This document shows, in pieces, positions 25,358-37,993 of a stretch of DNA of 64,000 nucleotides. The translations under genes and the position numbers were made by a program. This DNA comes from Trichoderma breve (taxonomy: Eukaryota; Ascomycota; Sordariomycetes; Hypocreales; Hypocreaceae). Positions within the stretch are counted from its first letter, which is position 1; every line of letters starts with the position of its first letter. The DNA is taken from the NCBI RefSeq assembly GCF_028502605.1, contig NC_079235.1:682001-746000 (forward strand), read 5' to 3'. The notes beneath the pieces are model-generated. The model worked only from the letters and a program-made list of their open reading frames with translations, did not search any database and had not been told where the DNA came from.

Positions 25358-25978
25358 ATGAACAGGCCACGCAATCGTCAGCCTCGACCCTCTGGACAAA
25401 ACCAGCCCCGAGGCCGGGGCCGGGGAGGGAGATCCTCAAACTCGGGTCGACGGGCACCTGGGACACCGCAGCAAGCAGCTGGGACTGTACCAACGTCTAG
25501 ACAGGTGGTGCCTGGTGCCGCAGTTTTTATCATTCTAAAAGAAGACCAGCCGACAGGCCGGGAAACACAAGGAGTTGTTCAAGATGTCCTCACATCGGGA
25601 GATCATCCTCGCGGCATTAAAGTCAGATTACGGAACGGCCAAATAGGTAGAGTGCAAAGGCTTGATGACGGGTCTTCTGAGCCGTCAAATGGGGGGACAA
25701 CGTGGGCTCCGAGCCCTTCAAATGTGTCGAGTTCAAGATTCAGCAGCCGATATACGGACATCAGAAATGATGAAGACTTTGAGTATTTGGAGGGGCCGCC
25801 GCCGAGAAATCTGGCAGACTTTATGCCGGATTTAGATCCGCCAACAACCAGCACATCTTCTAGTGAAGCCGGAGGTGCTCGCTTAGATGAAAGCACTGTT
25901 GTTTGCCCGATGTGTGAGGCGTTTGAAGGAGACGAAGCTGCGGTTACGCACCACCTGGATCGAGAACACCTTGGATGA
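25358..25978 (+). CDS. YwbE (DUF2196) domain protein with RG-rich N-terminus and C-terminal zinc finger
   Basis: Intronless, 206 aa from the ATG at 25358. An in-frame ATG at 25265 would add 31 residues that do not look conserved. There are three parts. First is an Arg/Gly-rich N-terminus (PRGRGRGGRSS), like RGG nucleic-acid-binding tails. Second, about residues 50-105, is a YwbE-type domain (PGAAVFIILKEDQPTGRETQ, then DVLTSGDHPRGIKVRLRNGQIGRVQ). Third, at the very end, is a CPMC...HHLDREH finger resembling C2H2/UBZ modules. YwbE is a small domain best known from bacteria. In fungi it occurs in such fusions, and no function is established that I know of. RNA or ubiquitin binding is inference. 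Confidence 0.85.
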   Translation: MNRPRNRQPRPSGQNQPRGRGRGGRSSNSGRRAPGTPQQAAGTVPTSRQVVPGAAVFIILKEDQPTGRETQGVVQDVLTSGDHPRGIKVRLRNGQIGRVQRLDDGSSEPSNGGTTWAPSPSNVSSSRFSSRYTDIRNDEDFEYLEGPPPRNLADFMPDLDPPTTSTSSSEAGGARLDESTVVCPMCEAFEGDEAAVTHHLDREHLG

Positions 25979-27554
25979 ACTGCGGTTTTCTTCTAATGAC
26001 CAATGCCAACCGCATCTTCCTATGACGATGAAGATCTAGTTTGGCGAGATTTGTGACGTATATGCAAATGCAAACTGTGTTGGGTGGAAACTATGGCGTT
26101 GCAGGCGTTCACGGTCGACCTCTTCCTCTTTTAAAGCCAGCGTTAATCTAAACACCACTAAAATTAAAAGCTATACACATACAGACTATGGTTGTGCTCT
26201 TTTATCATGTGTCAATGATGTAATAGTGTTTATTGCACCTACCTCAAGTCGAAGTGATATAATGAGATAGTACTCCGTAGCCTCATCCTGGTGATAGTGA
26301 TTACTGCATGTGCATCCCACGGGTTCATGGCTTTAACCCAGCAATGAGTGTTGCTCATGGGTATGTATCCGCAGCCGTGCATGATCCCAATCGCAACGGG
26401 CATGTCGCTTTGATCCGTAAAAGCCGGGCGACGGACCGGGGTGTCTGTATTTTTAGCAGGCAGGATAAACAAGGGTGAAACAAAGTGAAACCAGGTTGCA
26501 GCCACTCTTCAGCACTTGATAATAATGGGCATGAAATTACAGTAGGTAGTCTTGGGTATGCGTAATAGAGGCCCGCCGGCTGGCAAGAGGCAGTAAGGAA
26601 TGAGAATATCAGCTGGACATCCTCCCAGGCAGTCGCTTTTCACATCAATTGAGAATGTCGCTGCCTGGGTTCATGTTCAATGGCTGATTGTTTGACGAGA
26701 AATTGCGCTGACTTGGCTGCCGCTGGAAAAAAAACTGGGGAGCTCAATAATGCAAACTGCCGCGTGTGAGCTGAGCCTTGTGAGGCAGGCAAAGGAAATT
26801 GACGACAATTGCCCATCCCACCACGCGTAGATGCTGCACATGGAGGTAATAATTGCAGAGTAGAGTAAACTCTGAACACTATCAAAATGCCATTTGCATT
26901 GTTTTCTTCTCAGCGCAGCTCAATTGCTTGCATCTTCCCATCCAGAGCTCCCCCTGGCTGCGATTCACTGTCAATGACATTCACGTGCGGCCTAGCGTGC
27001 CCGGAGCGGATCTTTGGTACACCCGCGCGCTGCGATTGGCCGGCCCGGGTCCTCGCTCCTCCACGTAACCAGTCCTGCCACCTTGCTGCTTCCAAGTGTC
27101 TTTTGTTGACGACCAATTCACTGGACCAGTGCAGTGCAGTGAGTGGGCTGTTGCTGCTAACTAGACTCCATACCTACCTAATAGTCTAGCAGTTAATGCG
27201 AGGTGACCTGCCACTTCTCCTTTACCCTCACCAAAACCAACCAAATCTCTCCTCTTTTCGCCAATCAACCCTCCCCATCGCATCGGCAGGGCATCATCGC
27301 GACTCGCCTGCTGCCGCTTTCTCTTTTTCCTTTTCTTCGCTTCGATCCTTTTTTCCCGTTTTAGTCAGTCCGTTTGTGCCGCTTGGCGCATGGAAGCTGT
27401 CGACGGCCTCTCCATCCGCCCCTCGAGCCTCAAGCTAGCTCTCCCCAGCCTCAACACCGACTCTGTGAGCCGCGGCAATTTCGACAGGCGGCTTCCCTAG
27501 GAGTACCGAGTCAACGACGGCCCATACTATCTCATTCTTGGCTTCACTGGCGCA
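25979..27554. other. Clathrin heavy chain upstream region
   Basis: About 1.6 kb. The right end holds a pyrimidine-rich tract (about 27300-27370), typical of leaders of highly expressed fungal genes. Short frames at 26887-27189 and 27196-27438 look like leader or chance frames. No gene is supported. Confidence 0.5.
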
Positions 27555-30500
27555 ATGGCGCCTCTACCCATCAAGTTCCAGGAGCTGGTGCAGCTCAGCA
27601 GCCTGGGCGTGGACACGGCCTCCATCGGCTTCAACTCTTGCGTAAGTCCAAGTCACTCTGTCTTCTCTATTCTTTGTTGTGTTTTCTCTTCAGAACAACA
27701 TGCTGACTCGATCGTGCCGTTGCTCCCAAACAGACACTAGAGTCCGACTCCTTCGTTTGCATTCGGGAGAAGAAGAACGAAGCCGCCCAGCCCGAAGTTG
27801 TCATTGTCGAGCTCAAGAATGGCAACCACGTAACGCGCCGGCCCATCAAGGCCGACAGTGCTGTCATGCACTGGAACAAGCAAGTTATTGCCCTCAAGGC
27901 CCAGTCCCGGACTCTACAGATCTTCGACCTTGAACAGAAGAAGAAGCTCAAGTCCTGCACAATGAACGAGGATGTTCAGTTCTGGAAGTGGATCAGCGAA
28001 TCCACTCTGGGCCTCATCACAACCAGCAGTGTTTACCACTGGGACGTCTATGACGCCGCCCAGGATGCGCCCGTCAAGGTCTTCGAGCGCAACGCTAACC
28101 TCAACGTGCGTCAAGCTTCCCGCCTGTATTTCCCTCTCCCCCCTTCCCAACTAACTCAAAGTGATAGGGTTGCCAAATCATCAACTACCGAGTTAACAGC
28201 GATGGAAAGTGGATGGTGGTCGTGGGAATCTCCTCTCAGCAGGGCCGAGTGGTTGGTGCCATGCAGCTCTACTCCAAAGACCGTGGCATTAGTCAGGCCA
28301 TTGAAGGTCACGCTGCTGGCTTCGGCACCTTGAGACTCGACGGTGCTCCCCAGGACACCAAAATCTTCAGCTTTGCTGTCCGCACAGCCACCGGCGCCAA
28401 GCTGCACATTGTCGAGGTTGATCACCCAGATTCGAACCCAGTCTTCCAGAAGAAGGCTGTCGACATCTTCTTCCCCCCCGAGGCCACAAACGACTTCCCA
28501 GTCGCTTTACAAGTCTCACAAAAGTATGGTGTCATCTTCATGGTCACCAAGTACGGCTTCATCCACTTGTACGATCTCGAGACGGGCTCGTCAATCTTCA
28601 TCAACCGCATCTCTAGCGAGACCATCTTCACCAGCTGCGCTGACGATGAGTCTTCTGGCCTTGTGGGTATCAACCGCAAGGGTCAGGTCCTCTTCGTCAC
28701 CATCGATGATACCACCATCATCCCCTACTTGCTCGAGAATCCCGCCAACACAGAGATTGCCATCAAGCTGGCCTCAAGAGCTGGCCTTCCTGGTGCCGAT
28801 AACCTTTACGCGAAGCAGTTCGATCAGCTCTTCAACAGCGGAAACTACCTCGAGGCTGCCAAGGTTGCTGCCGGCTCACCCCGCGGATTCTTGCGTACGG
28901 CCGACACGATCGAGAAATTCAAGCGACTTCCTACCCAGCCTGGCCAGATGGCTATTACATTGCAGTATTTCGGAATGCTGCTCGACAAGGGCGCGCTAAA
29001 CATGCATGAAACACTCGAGCTGGCCCAGCCTGTGCTGCAGCAAAACCGAAAACACCTCCTCGAAAAGTGGTTCAAGGAGGGCAAGCTCGACTGCTCCGAG
29101 CAGCTCGGTGACATGGTGCGTCCGTACGACGTCAACCTGGCCCTGAGCATCTACCTCCAGGCCAAGGTCCACCACAAGGCCGTTGCTGGCCTTGCCGAGA
29201 CTGGCCAGTTTGAAAAGATTCTTCCGTATGCTGCTCAATCCGGATACCAACCCGATTATATTCAGCTTCTCCAGCACATCATTCGAACCAACCCCGACAA
29301 GGGAACTGAGTTTGCCACTGCTCTCGCCAACCACGAGGGCGGCGCTCTGGTTGACCTCGAGCGAGTCTGCGATATCTTCCAGTCTCAGGGTATGGTCCAG
29401 CAAGCCACTGCCTTCCTCCTCGATGCTCTCAAGGAGAACAAGCCTGAGCATGCTCGTCTCCAGACTCGCCTTCTGGAGATGAACCTGATGCACGCTCCTC
29501 AGGTGGCTGACGCTATCCTCGGTAACGACATGTTCACACACTTTGACAAGGGTCGAATCGCCCAACTGTGCGAACAGGCTGGCTTGGCCCAGAAGGCTCT
29601 GGAGCTGTATGAAGATCCCGAGGCCATCAAGCGTGTCATTGTCAACATTCCTGGCAGTGCCAACTTCAACCCTGAGTGGCTGTCCACCTTCTTTGGCAAG
29701 CTCTCTGTTGAGCAGTCTCTGGACTGTCTCGATGCCATGATGAAGCACAACATTCGCCAGAACTTGCAATCCGTTGTCAACATTGCCACAAAGTACTCGG
29801 AGCTCCTCGGTGCTGTGCGCTTGATTGATCTCTTTGAGAAGTACAAGACTGCCGAAGGTCTCTTCTATTACCTCGGCAGCATTGTCAACCTCTCCGAGGA
29901 CCCTGATGTTCACTTCAAGTACATCGAGGCTGCTACCAAGATGGGCCAGTTTAACGAGGTGGAACGCATCTGCCGTGACAGCACTCACTACAACCCTGAG
30001 AAGGTCAAGAATTTCTTGAAGGAAGCCAAGCTGCCGGAACAGCTGCCTCTCATCATCGTGTGCGACCGTTTCAACTTTGTGCATGACTTGATTCTGTTCC
30101 TCTACCAGAACCAGCAGTTCCAGGCCATCGAGGCCTATGTCCAGCGTGTCAACCCATCCCGAACTCCTGCCGTCATCGGAGGATTGCTCGACGTTGACTG
30201 CGACGAGAAGATTATTAAGGACCTTCTCGCCACTGTCGATGCCCAGCAGGTCAACATCGACCAGCTTGTTTCCGAGGTTGAGTCTCGTAACCGCTTGAAG
30301 CTTCTGCTGCCCTTCCTCGAGGCCACTCTCCAGGCTGGTAACCAACAGCAGGCTGTCTACAACGCTCTGGCTAAGATCTACATTGACTCCAACAACAACC
30401 CCGAGAAGTTCCTCAAGGAGAACGACCAATACGACACCCTTGTCGTCGGTAAATACTGCGAGAAGCGCGATCCCAACCTGGCATACATTGCCTATTCCAA

Positions 30501-32810
30501 GGGCCAGAACGATCTTGAGCTTGTCAACATCACCAATGAGAACTCCATGTACAGGGCTCAGGCTCGATACCTGCTCGAGAGAGAGGATACCGAGCTCTGG
30601 CGCTTTGTCCTCAGTGAAAACAACATCCACAGGCGATCAGTTGTCGACCAGGTCACCGCAACTGCTGTTCCCGAGTCCACCGATCCCGCCAAGGTGTCTG
30701 TTGCCGTTTCCTGCTTCTTGGAGAATGACCTGCCTCTGGAGCTTATTGAACTTTTGGAGAAGATTGTTCTTGAGCCTTCTCCGTTCAGCGACAACCAGAA
30801 CTTGCAGAACTTGCTCATGTTCACTGCTGCGAAGGCTGACAAGGCCCGTGTGATGGACTATGTTCACAAGTTGGACAACTACAATGCTGACGAAATTGCG
30901 ACTGCCTGTATCGATGTCGGTCTCTTTGAAGAAGCCTTTGAGATTTACAAGAAGGCTGATAACAAGTCTGCCGCTGTCAATGTCCTCGTTGAGCATGTCG
31001 TCAGCATTGACCGTGCTCAAGCATACGCTGAAGATGTCGACCTTCCCGAGGTTTGGAGCAAGGTTGCAAAGGCTCAATTGGATGGTCTTCGTGTTTCCGA
31101 CGGTATCGAATCATACATCAAGGCTGAGGACCCATCCAACTACGCCGAGGTGATTGAGATTGCCACCCATGCTGGAAAGAACGAGGATCTTGTCAAGTAT
31201 CTCCGCATGGCTCGCAAGACTCTTCGGGAGCCAGTCATTGACACAGCTCTTGCCTTCTGCTACGCAAGACTCGAACAGCTTTCCGAGTTGGAGGACTTCC
31301 TGCGCGGAACCAACGTCGCCAACATTGAGGAGTCTGGTGACAAGGCTTATGAGGAGGGCCTGTACGAGGCATCCAAGATCTTCTACAGCAGCATCTCCAA
31401 CTGGGCCAAGCTGGCCACTACCCTTGTGCATCTCAGCGACTACCAGGCCGCTGTCGAGTGCGCTCGCAAGGCCAACAACATCAAGGTGTGGAAGCAGGTC
31501 CACGAAGCTTGCGTTACCAAGAAGGAATTCAGACTTGCCCAGATTTGCGGTCTCAACTTGATTGTCGATGCCGAGCAACTCCAAGAGCTTGTCAAGGACT
31601 ACGAGAACAACGGATACTTTGATGAGCTCATCAGCCTCCTCGAGCAGGGCCTGGGTCTTGAGCGTGCCCACATGGGCATGTTCACCGAGCTGGGTATTGC
31701 CCTGTCCAAGTACCACCCCGAGCGTCTTATGGAGCACATCAAGATCTTCTGGTCCAGAGTCAACATGCCTAAGATGATCCGAGCGTGCGAGGAGGCCAAT
31801 CTGTGGCCTGAATTGGTTTTCTGTTACTACCACTACGATGAGTTTGATAACGCTGCTCTTACCGTTATCGAGCGACCCGAGAACTCATGGGATCACCAGC
31901 AGTTCAAGGAGATTGTGGTCAAGGTTGCCAACTTGGAGATCTACTACCGCGCCATCCGATTCTACGTTGAGCAGCACCCGTCACTGCTTACTGATCTCCT
32001 GGCTGCTCTCACTGCCCGTGTTGACGTGAACCGTGTTGTCAAGATGTTCCAGAAGAATGACAGTCTGCCACTCATCAAGCCGTTCCTCTTGAACGTGCAG
32101 AGCCAGAACAAGCGAATCGTCAACGAAGCAGTCAACGACCTGCTGATTGAAGAGGAAGACTACAAGACCCTGCGTGACTCTGTGCAAAACTACGACAACT
32201 ATGATGCCATGGAGCTGGCTGGTCGTCTGGAGAAGCACGATCTCATCTTCTTCCGCCAAATTGCCGCTAGCATCTACCGCAAGAACAAGCGGTGGGAAAA
32301 GTCCATTGCCCTGTCGAAGCAGGACAAGCTCTACAAGGATGCCATCGAGACCGCTGCCATTTCGGCAAAGAACGATATTGTCGACGACCTTCTCAGATAT
32401 GTATGTTGCTCCCCAAAATATGTGTGCTTGACTTGAGTATGACTAACGCCGATATTTAGTTTGTTGACATTGGTCACCGCGAATGCTACACAGGCATGTT
32501 GTATGCCTGCAATGACCTCATTCGACCCGATCTGGTTCTTGAACTCTCATGGCGCAATGGCCTCAACGACTTCACCATGCCTTACATGATCAACATGTTG
32601 GCTCAGCAGACAAAGGAGCTTGCACTGCTCAAGGCTGACAACGAGGCACGCAAGTCCAAGGAAAAGGACCACGAGAAGACGGAGGATAACACGCCCATCC
32701 TGGGCGGTGCTCGACTCATGATCACCGCCGGTCCGGGTGGAGCTGCTCCTCCAGCTCCTTATGGCCAACCTAATGGCTTTGCGCCACAACCTACTGGCTA
32801 CAATTACTAG
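27555..32810 (+). CDS. chc1: Clathrin heavy chain
   Basis: Scaffold of clathrin coats on vesicles from the plasma membrane, trans-Golgi and endosomes. Exons are 27555-27641, 27734-28105, 28168-32400 and 32460-32810, giving 1680 aa, the normal length. The N-terminal beta-propeller covers about residues 1-360 (PIKFQELVQL, then WKWISESTLGLITTSSVYHW). A linker and the seven clathrin heavy-chain repeats follow to about residue 1580. The trimerisation region contains FVDIGHRECYTGMLYACNDL. The tail reads GARLMITAGPGG where animals have QLMLTAGP, so the Hsc70-binding box is altered, as in other fungi. C-ending codons dominate, as expected for a highly expressed gene. This bias creates long antisense open frames that are not genes. 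Confidence 0.99.
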
Positions 32811-33525
32811 ATGCGTGTGCCAGTGTGGTGCTGGGTCGAGACGCAGCACGTTTATTCCTTAAAATGTAATGCGTAATCATTATTTTCCGCTACGGCATAG
32901 CTAGCTGTTGTTCGAGCGAGAGATATGGATAGTTGGAAGGGCGATATAGGGTTGATGATATGTGAGCATCTTTTTTTTTACACTCCTTCATCAAGAATCA
33001 TGATGGTTAGAGATAAAGAAAAAGGATCATGGTCTGGAGGAGGCGAAGGATCTTGGGCTCTAGAGTCTCGTTAATCACGAGCTCTCTTTTTTGTTTTTTC
33101 ACTATTTCCTTTGCAGTTAGAATGGAGGAGAAAAAATCCTTTTAGCTTTTTGGGGCGAGTGACGCAGAAATGAAATTTGCGAGGGTGCGGAATGTGTATG
33201 ATAGGCAATTCATTTTTTGTTACTTTTTTATTTTTGCGACGTCTGAGATGATTCTTGACTACATTTATATGTGATGGTGTAAGTTGAGGAGTTGTGTAAT
33301 GAGTAAAGCGGTTGCTTTGGGATATATACCTAGAGATACTAGTAGACGCACTATATCAAGAAGATATCTTGCAATATCCATGGGTTATTATTCTCTACGC
33401 AGTCACAGATATCTCTCCCAAAGTATCATATAGCGTTTATATAAAACAATTTCTATTATGCCATATCCAAGAAGGCTGCTGCTACATACGCCATGCCCGA
33501 AAGTACAAACAACAAAAACAAATAT
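32811..33525. other. 3' intergenic region between convergent genes
   Basis: About 0.7 kb with the 3' ends of the clathrin gene and the dipeptidyl aminopeptidase. T-rich tracts are frequent (32970-33240). No gene is seen. Confidence 0.5.
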
Positions 33526-36327
33526 TTATAGCTTCTTGCCGTTGGGTTTAGGATGCGAGATCTTGAGCCACTCTCCGTTAAAGGCGTTGATAAGCCAGTT
33601 ATTCAGCTCTAAATTAAAATATTAGCCACGATGTCCAGTATGAAGTTGTGGAGGGGGAAGAGGAGAGTTATGAAAGGGGAAGCGGGAGAATAACATACTG
33701 TCATATACAATGCGGTTTGCGCCATGAAAGTAAATGCCATGGTCGCTGTCAGGGAAAACATGCACGTCGTAGTTTTCCACGCCGGCCAAATCCAGGCTAT
33801 CCAGGAGCGTGAGCGAGTTCTGAAAGTGCACATTGTCGTCCGCAACGCCATGCATGAGCAAGAAGCGCTTGTTCTCGCCAAGGGCCGTAGCGTTGGACAC
33901 CTTGGAGAGGGAGTATCCCCTGTCATTGTCCTGGGGTGTACGCATGTACCGCTCCGTGTAGATACTATCGTAGAACCTCCAATCGGTGACAGGCGCCACG
34001 GCCATGCCGTAGGAGAATGTCCGGCCAGCGTCCTGCTCGAGCGTCTTTAGCGTGGTGAAGCCGCCGTATGACCAGCCCCAGATGGCGAGACGCGTCTCGT
34101 CGACGTAGTCGAGGGAAGCGAAGTGGCGGGCGGCCGCGATGTGGTCTTGCGCCTCGAGGACACCGAGTTGCGAGCGGACTGGCACTCGGTGCTTGCGGCC
34201 GAGGAAGCCCGTGCCTCTGGGGTCTACGGTGATGACCAGGTAGCCGAGGTTGGAGGCAACGTAGGCCTGGAAGTCGACGCCGAACGTCTTGGTGACTTGC
34301 TGAGAGCCGGGTCCAGAGTACTGCTGGAAGAGAATGGGGTACTTCTTCTTAGGGTCAAAGTGCGGGGGACGACGTTCAAGGTAGTTGACGACGATTCCAT
34401 CACCGAGATCAAGCGTTCCATATTTCAGAACCGGGAGCTCGTGTCTCTTGGCACGGTCCGCAAGCTCGGCGTTGTCTTCGACAACAACGTCGTAAGTGAT
34501 GCTGTTGGATGGGGTAGACACGACTTTCTGGTAGGGGATCTTGGGTCCGCGATACGTGAGTAAAGCGTAGCCTGCTCCTGACGAAAAGGAGGCTCTGTAA
34601 TAGGCCTCGGCGGAAATGTCTGTGAAAGGCTGCAAATCAGAGCCATCAAGTTTCACAGAGTACACGTGGCGCTGGATAGAAGACTCTTTGGTGGCTACAA
34701 AGTATACGAGATTGTTGACGAGATCCACGGCCGAGGGGGCTTCATCTACTTCCCACTCTCCGGAGGTGAGCATGATAGGCTCAGAGTTGTTCAACGGCGT
34801 AAAGTATCCGATATGCTCATAACCGTCGTGTATGACGGTATCTACATATCCATCCTCTGGTCGCCCATTCTCGGGGTCTGCGGGGACGTAGGTCATGGAG
34901 TGAGAGATCTCGAACCAGCCACCATCAATCTTGTCGACATCGATGCTGTTGATGGTTTTGCCCTCGCGTTTACCGACATCGATGAGGATCACTTTGAGAT
35001 GATCGCTGATGCGATTGGTTTGTTTAACGAGAACATTGTCACCGGCCCAGATGAGACTATTGATGATGCGATCGTCGTCTGGAAACTCGTCGCCAGTTGT
35101 GACCGAGAACACATCGCCGTGGGCAACATCGTAAAACTGGAGGTCTACAACAGGGTTGTGCGCACCGGCCTTGGGATACTTGATTTGCTGGACCTCAGGG
35201 TAGGATTCTTCGCCACTGGGAGGAGGGTGACCACTCGGGCGCGAGATGAAGAACTGCACAGGGTACTCTGGGACTCCAGTCTCGTTGGTTCGGAGGAAGG
35301 CCAGATACTGTCCGTCTTCAGACCACCAGGTTGCAGAGTTTCCACTAAACACCTCCTCTTCGTACACCCAATCGGGGATGCCATAGAAGTACTCTGGGCC
35401 GCCATCTTTGGTGATCTGGGTGATTTCATTGTCGCCGGTGAGGCGGCGGATATAGAGATTGTTATCCCTGGTAAAGGATACGGAGTCACTCCTGGGGCTC
35501 CAGCCTGCAAGCTGAACTCGAGCTTGCGCATCCGATGAGATGAGCGGCTGGGCGGTTTGCGTCTCGACGTCGAAAACAAAGTAGATGGCCGTGAAGGAAT
35601 GTCTCCAGACTGACTCCCGAGAAACACCAATCAAGACCTTTGTCTGGTCCGGGCTAGGTTCCAGCCATTGGGGCGCATAGGACTGGCCATCGTATACGAA
35701 ATCGGCGTCCTTCATAAGGGTGCGAGACTTGGCCACCTGAGAATCCGCATCTTCTGCCAAAGCAGCGGCGGTTTCGTTTCCTACGGCTGACCGAACGTCC
35801 TCGACGACGAGATAATCCTTGCCCTCTGCTCCACGCTCCAGTAGCAAGCCGTCTTCGCCATTAGGACCTGCAATCCAGCTGATGGACTTTTGCTTGGCCG
35901 ACCAGTAGCGATCGTACAGCTGCTCTAAGGTGACAGGCTTGCCGGAGCCTCGAGAGTCGGCATCTGGGTCGTGTTCCACATCGCTCGCGTGCTTGTACGA
36001 TCCATTAGAGACGAAGACGACGAGCGACGCAATCCAGGCAGCAACGAAGATGAGGGCGCCGATCCAGAGGATACGGCGCAGTTTCCTGTCCATTGGCCGG
36101 CGCTGCAGACCCGCGCCGGTTGAGCCCAGGAAGGCCTCGGTCTCGGCGTCGTCGGAGGCTTCTTCCTTGAGGGGATCCTCAGCGTACACGTCGGTGTATC
36201 CAAGCCTGGAGCGGGCCTTTCGCGGCACTTTTCCCTTCTCCATCTCCTCCTGTATTCGGTCGAAGACGATGCTGGTCGTCGAGACGGACGAGAGCGAATC
36301 CATCGACGGGGATCGCTCGGGCGCCAT
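33526..36327 (-). CDS. dapB: Dipeptidyl aminopeptidase type IV/B (vacuolar, S9B)
   Basis: Membrane serine peptidase removing X-Pro or X-Ala dipeptides from N-termini. Minus-strand exons are 36327-33699 and 33608-33526 with a 90-bp intron, giving 903 aa. It is a type II protein: a ~85-residue cytosolic Ser-rich and acidic tail, one membrane segment ([20 protein letters not shown]), then a lumenal beta-propeller with the DPPIV Glu motif (DWVYEEEVF) and an alpha/beta-hydrolase domain. Ser in GWSYGG, Asp in GVADDNVH and His in PDSDHGIY complete the triad. The last exon supplies [15 protein letters not shown]. Without splicing, the frame ends in a different tail. Length and topology fit vacuolar DapB. 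A Golgi Ste13-like role is the alternative. Confidence 0.96.
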
Positions 36328-37424
36328 GACTGGAGACGAAGCTCTCGCAGGGGGGCTGCGGTCCTAAGGGGGATTGCTTGCGTGTACTCGTCTCAGTTAG
36401 ATGGAATAACGCCTTGGATCACGCAGCATCGTAAACCTGCGAATAACGATCGATCGAGATTGAGATGTGGCGAGTACTGCAGGGGGTGCAATGACAGAAA
36501 GACGGTCAATTGCCGGTGTTGGTGTTGGTGTTGTTGCTATTCAGAGGTTGAAGCTTACTATTGTCGCCTCTCCAGAGCATAGAGCAAGCGCTGGAGCTGC
36601 TCGATTGGTCAGCCGGACGATAAGCCTATCAGGGTACATAAGCTGTGTACCCGATTATACTGTCCAGTACTACCTAGTAGAGATGTGCGCTTTTCAGCCT
36701 CAGTCTCATTCTGCCTGTGTCCACCCAGTAAGATGTACGCAGCACGGTTATACATGGTCCATCAGATATGGAGCACTAATCTGATCGATGCAGTGCCAAA
36801 TCAGCAAAACAAGGCGTCCATATTGCATCGCCTTACTGCCATTTGCTGTGTCTTAGCGGCTCCGCATGATGGATCGCCGCCCGAAGTGGAGTCTGGATGC
36901 TGCCAAACTGCTTATACGAGGACGCCCACTGCAGCTGTTTGGCCTGTTTGGCTGTAAGCTGCCTCTTTTCTCTGTAAGTCTGTCTGTATGTACGGCGTTT
37001 TTTTTTTTTTTTTTTTTTTTTTCCAATGTTATTTTTTCGGTCAAAGGTGCCTAGCTATGTGTTGGCCGCGGATCATACAAGGCACAGATGGGGTGTAAGT
37101 GTAAGGCTATCTCAATCAACAGCGCAAAATGAATACAGAATAAGTTATCAGTATAAAATACATGAACCAATGAGGCAGACAGATGTAACTAGACAAGCAA
37201 CCTATCAAATCTCATAGCAAAATCATCCAATCATTCAGCTTCATTCAACTTCCCCAAATCGCCATGAATAGAAGCATCAACATTGGCTACCGTACACACC
37301 ACCCTCTTCGGCTACCGCAGCCTTGACGCTCAGAATTCACAACTCACAACTCACAATCATCCCCCAGATGGCCATGATTCGTTCGCCATCAGCCTCTCCT
37401 AGCGCCGGATTCTACCCGCTCCAG
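36328..37424. other. Dipeptidyl aminopeptidase promoter and UPF0145 3' flank
   Basis: About 1.1 kb. It includes a pure T run of 25 (36998-37022), which may be a slippage-prone site. No gene is supported. Confidence 0.5.
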
Positions 37425-37993
37425 CTACTGTGTCATGCCCTGCAGCTGAGGGGGGACATGGACGCTCGGATCGTCAATCTTGACCACCCGACACGCCGTT
37501 CCATACGCCGCCGTCTGTGCAAAACCGCCCATATCACCGGCATCGAACCTCAGGCAGATGATGGCGTTGCCTCCCCGCTTCTTGCACTCCTCCACCACTC
37601 TGCTGATGGAGTCGTTGCGGCACGAGTACAGCATGGAGGTGAACCAGCGAAGCTCTCCGCCGGCCATGCTCTTCATGACCATGCCCAGGCTGGCGCCAAT
37701 GTTACGTGATCGCACTGTGATGCCGTAGACTGTGCCGAGGACTTGCTCGATGCGGTAACCAGGGAGATCCATCATGGCTATAGACAAAGTAGACAGAAAA
37801 TATGTCATTAGCAATCTCTTGTATCTTTTTTTTTTAAACAGCAACACACAATGATGAGGCTTATTCATCACATCGGTGGCTTACTGGTTGTCACGACGCC
37901 CTCAGTTTCGGTGAAGCAGTGTAAGTCAGTGAGATGATCGGGGATCTCCGCAGTCTCCTGCTGCTTGGGCTCTTTATCTCTTCCAAAGACCAT
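37425..37993 (-). CDS. UPF0145 / YbjQ-like domain protein
   Basis: Two minus-strand exons, 37993-37885 and 37777-37425, with a 107-bp intron, giving 153 aa. The first exon gives MVFGRDKEPKQQ and leads to ETEGVVTT. The second holds the UPF0145 core: GYRIEQVLGTVYGITVRSRN, SCRNDSISRVVEECKKRGGN and AIICLRFD. In bacteria YbjQ-like proteins form pentamers with a putative metal-binding role. Fungal members exist but their function is unknown. No targeting signal is visible, so it is probably cytosolic. A weak TATA-like element lies at about 38122-38129. Confidence 0.92.

Noticed and set aside
28996..30630. A 544-codon open frame antisense to the clathrin gene
   Set aside because: It mirrors the clathrin coding frame and is explained by its strongly biased, C-ending codons. 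The product is Val/Leu-rich without domains.
31111..31833. A 240-codon antisense frame over clathrin
   Set aside because: Same shadow effect of codon bias. No independent start signals or motifs.
34666..35538. A 290-codon plus-strand frame over the dipeptidyl aminopeptidase
   Set aside because: Antisense shadow of a conserved enzyme. The product has no recognisable domain.
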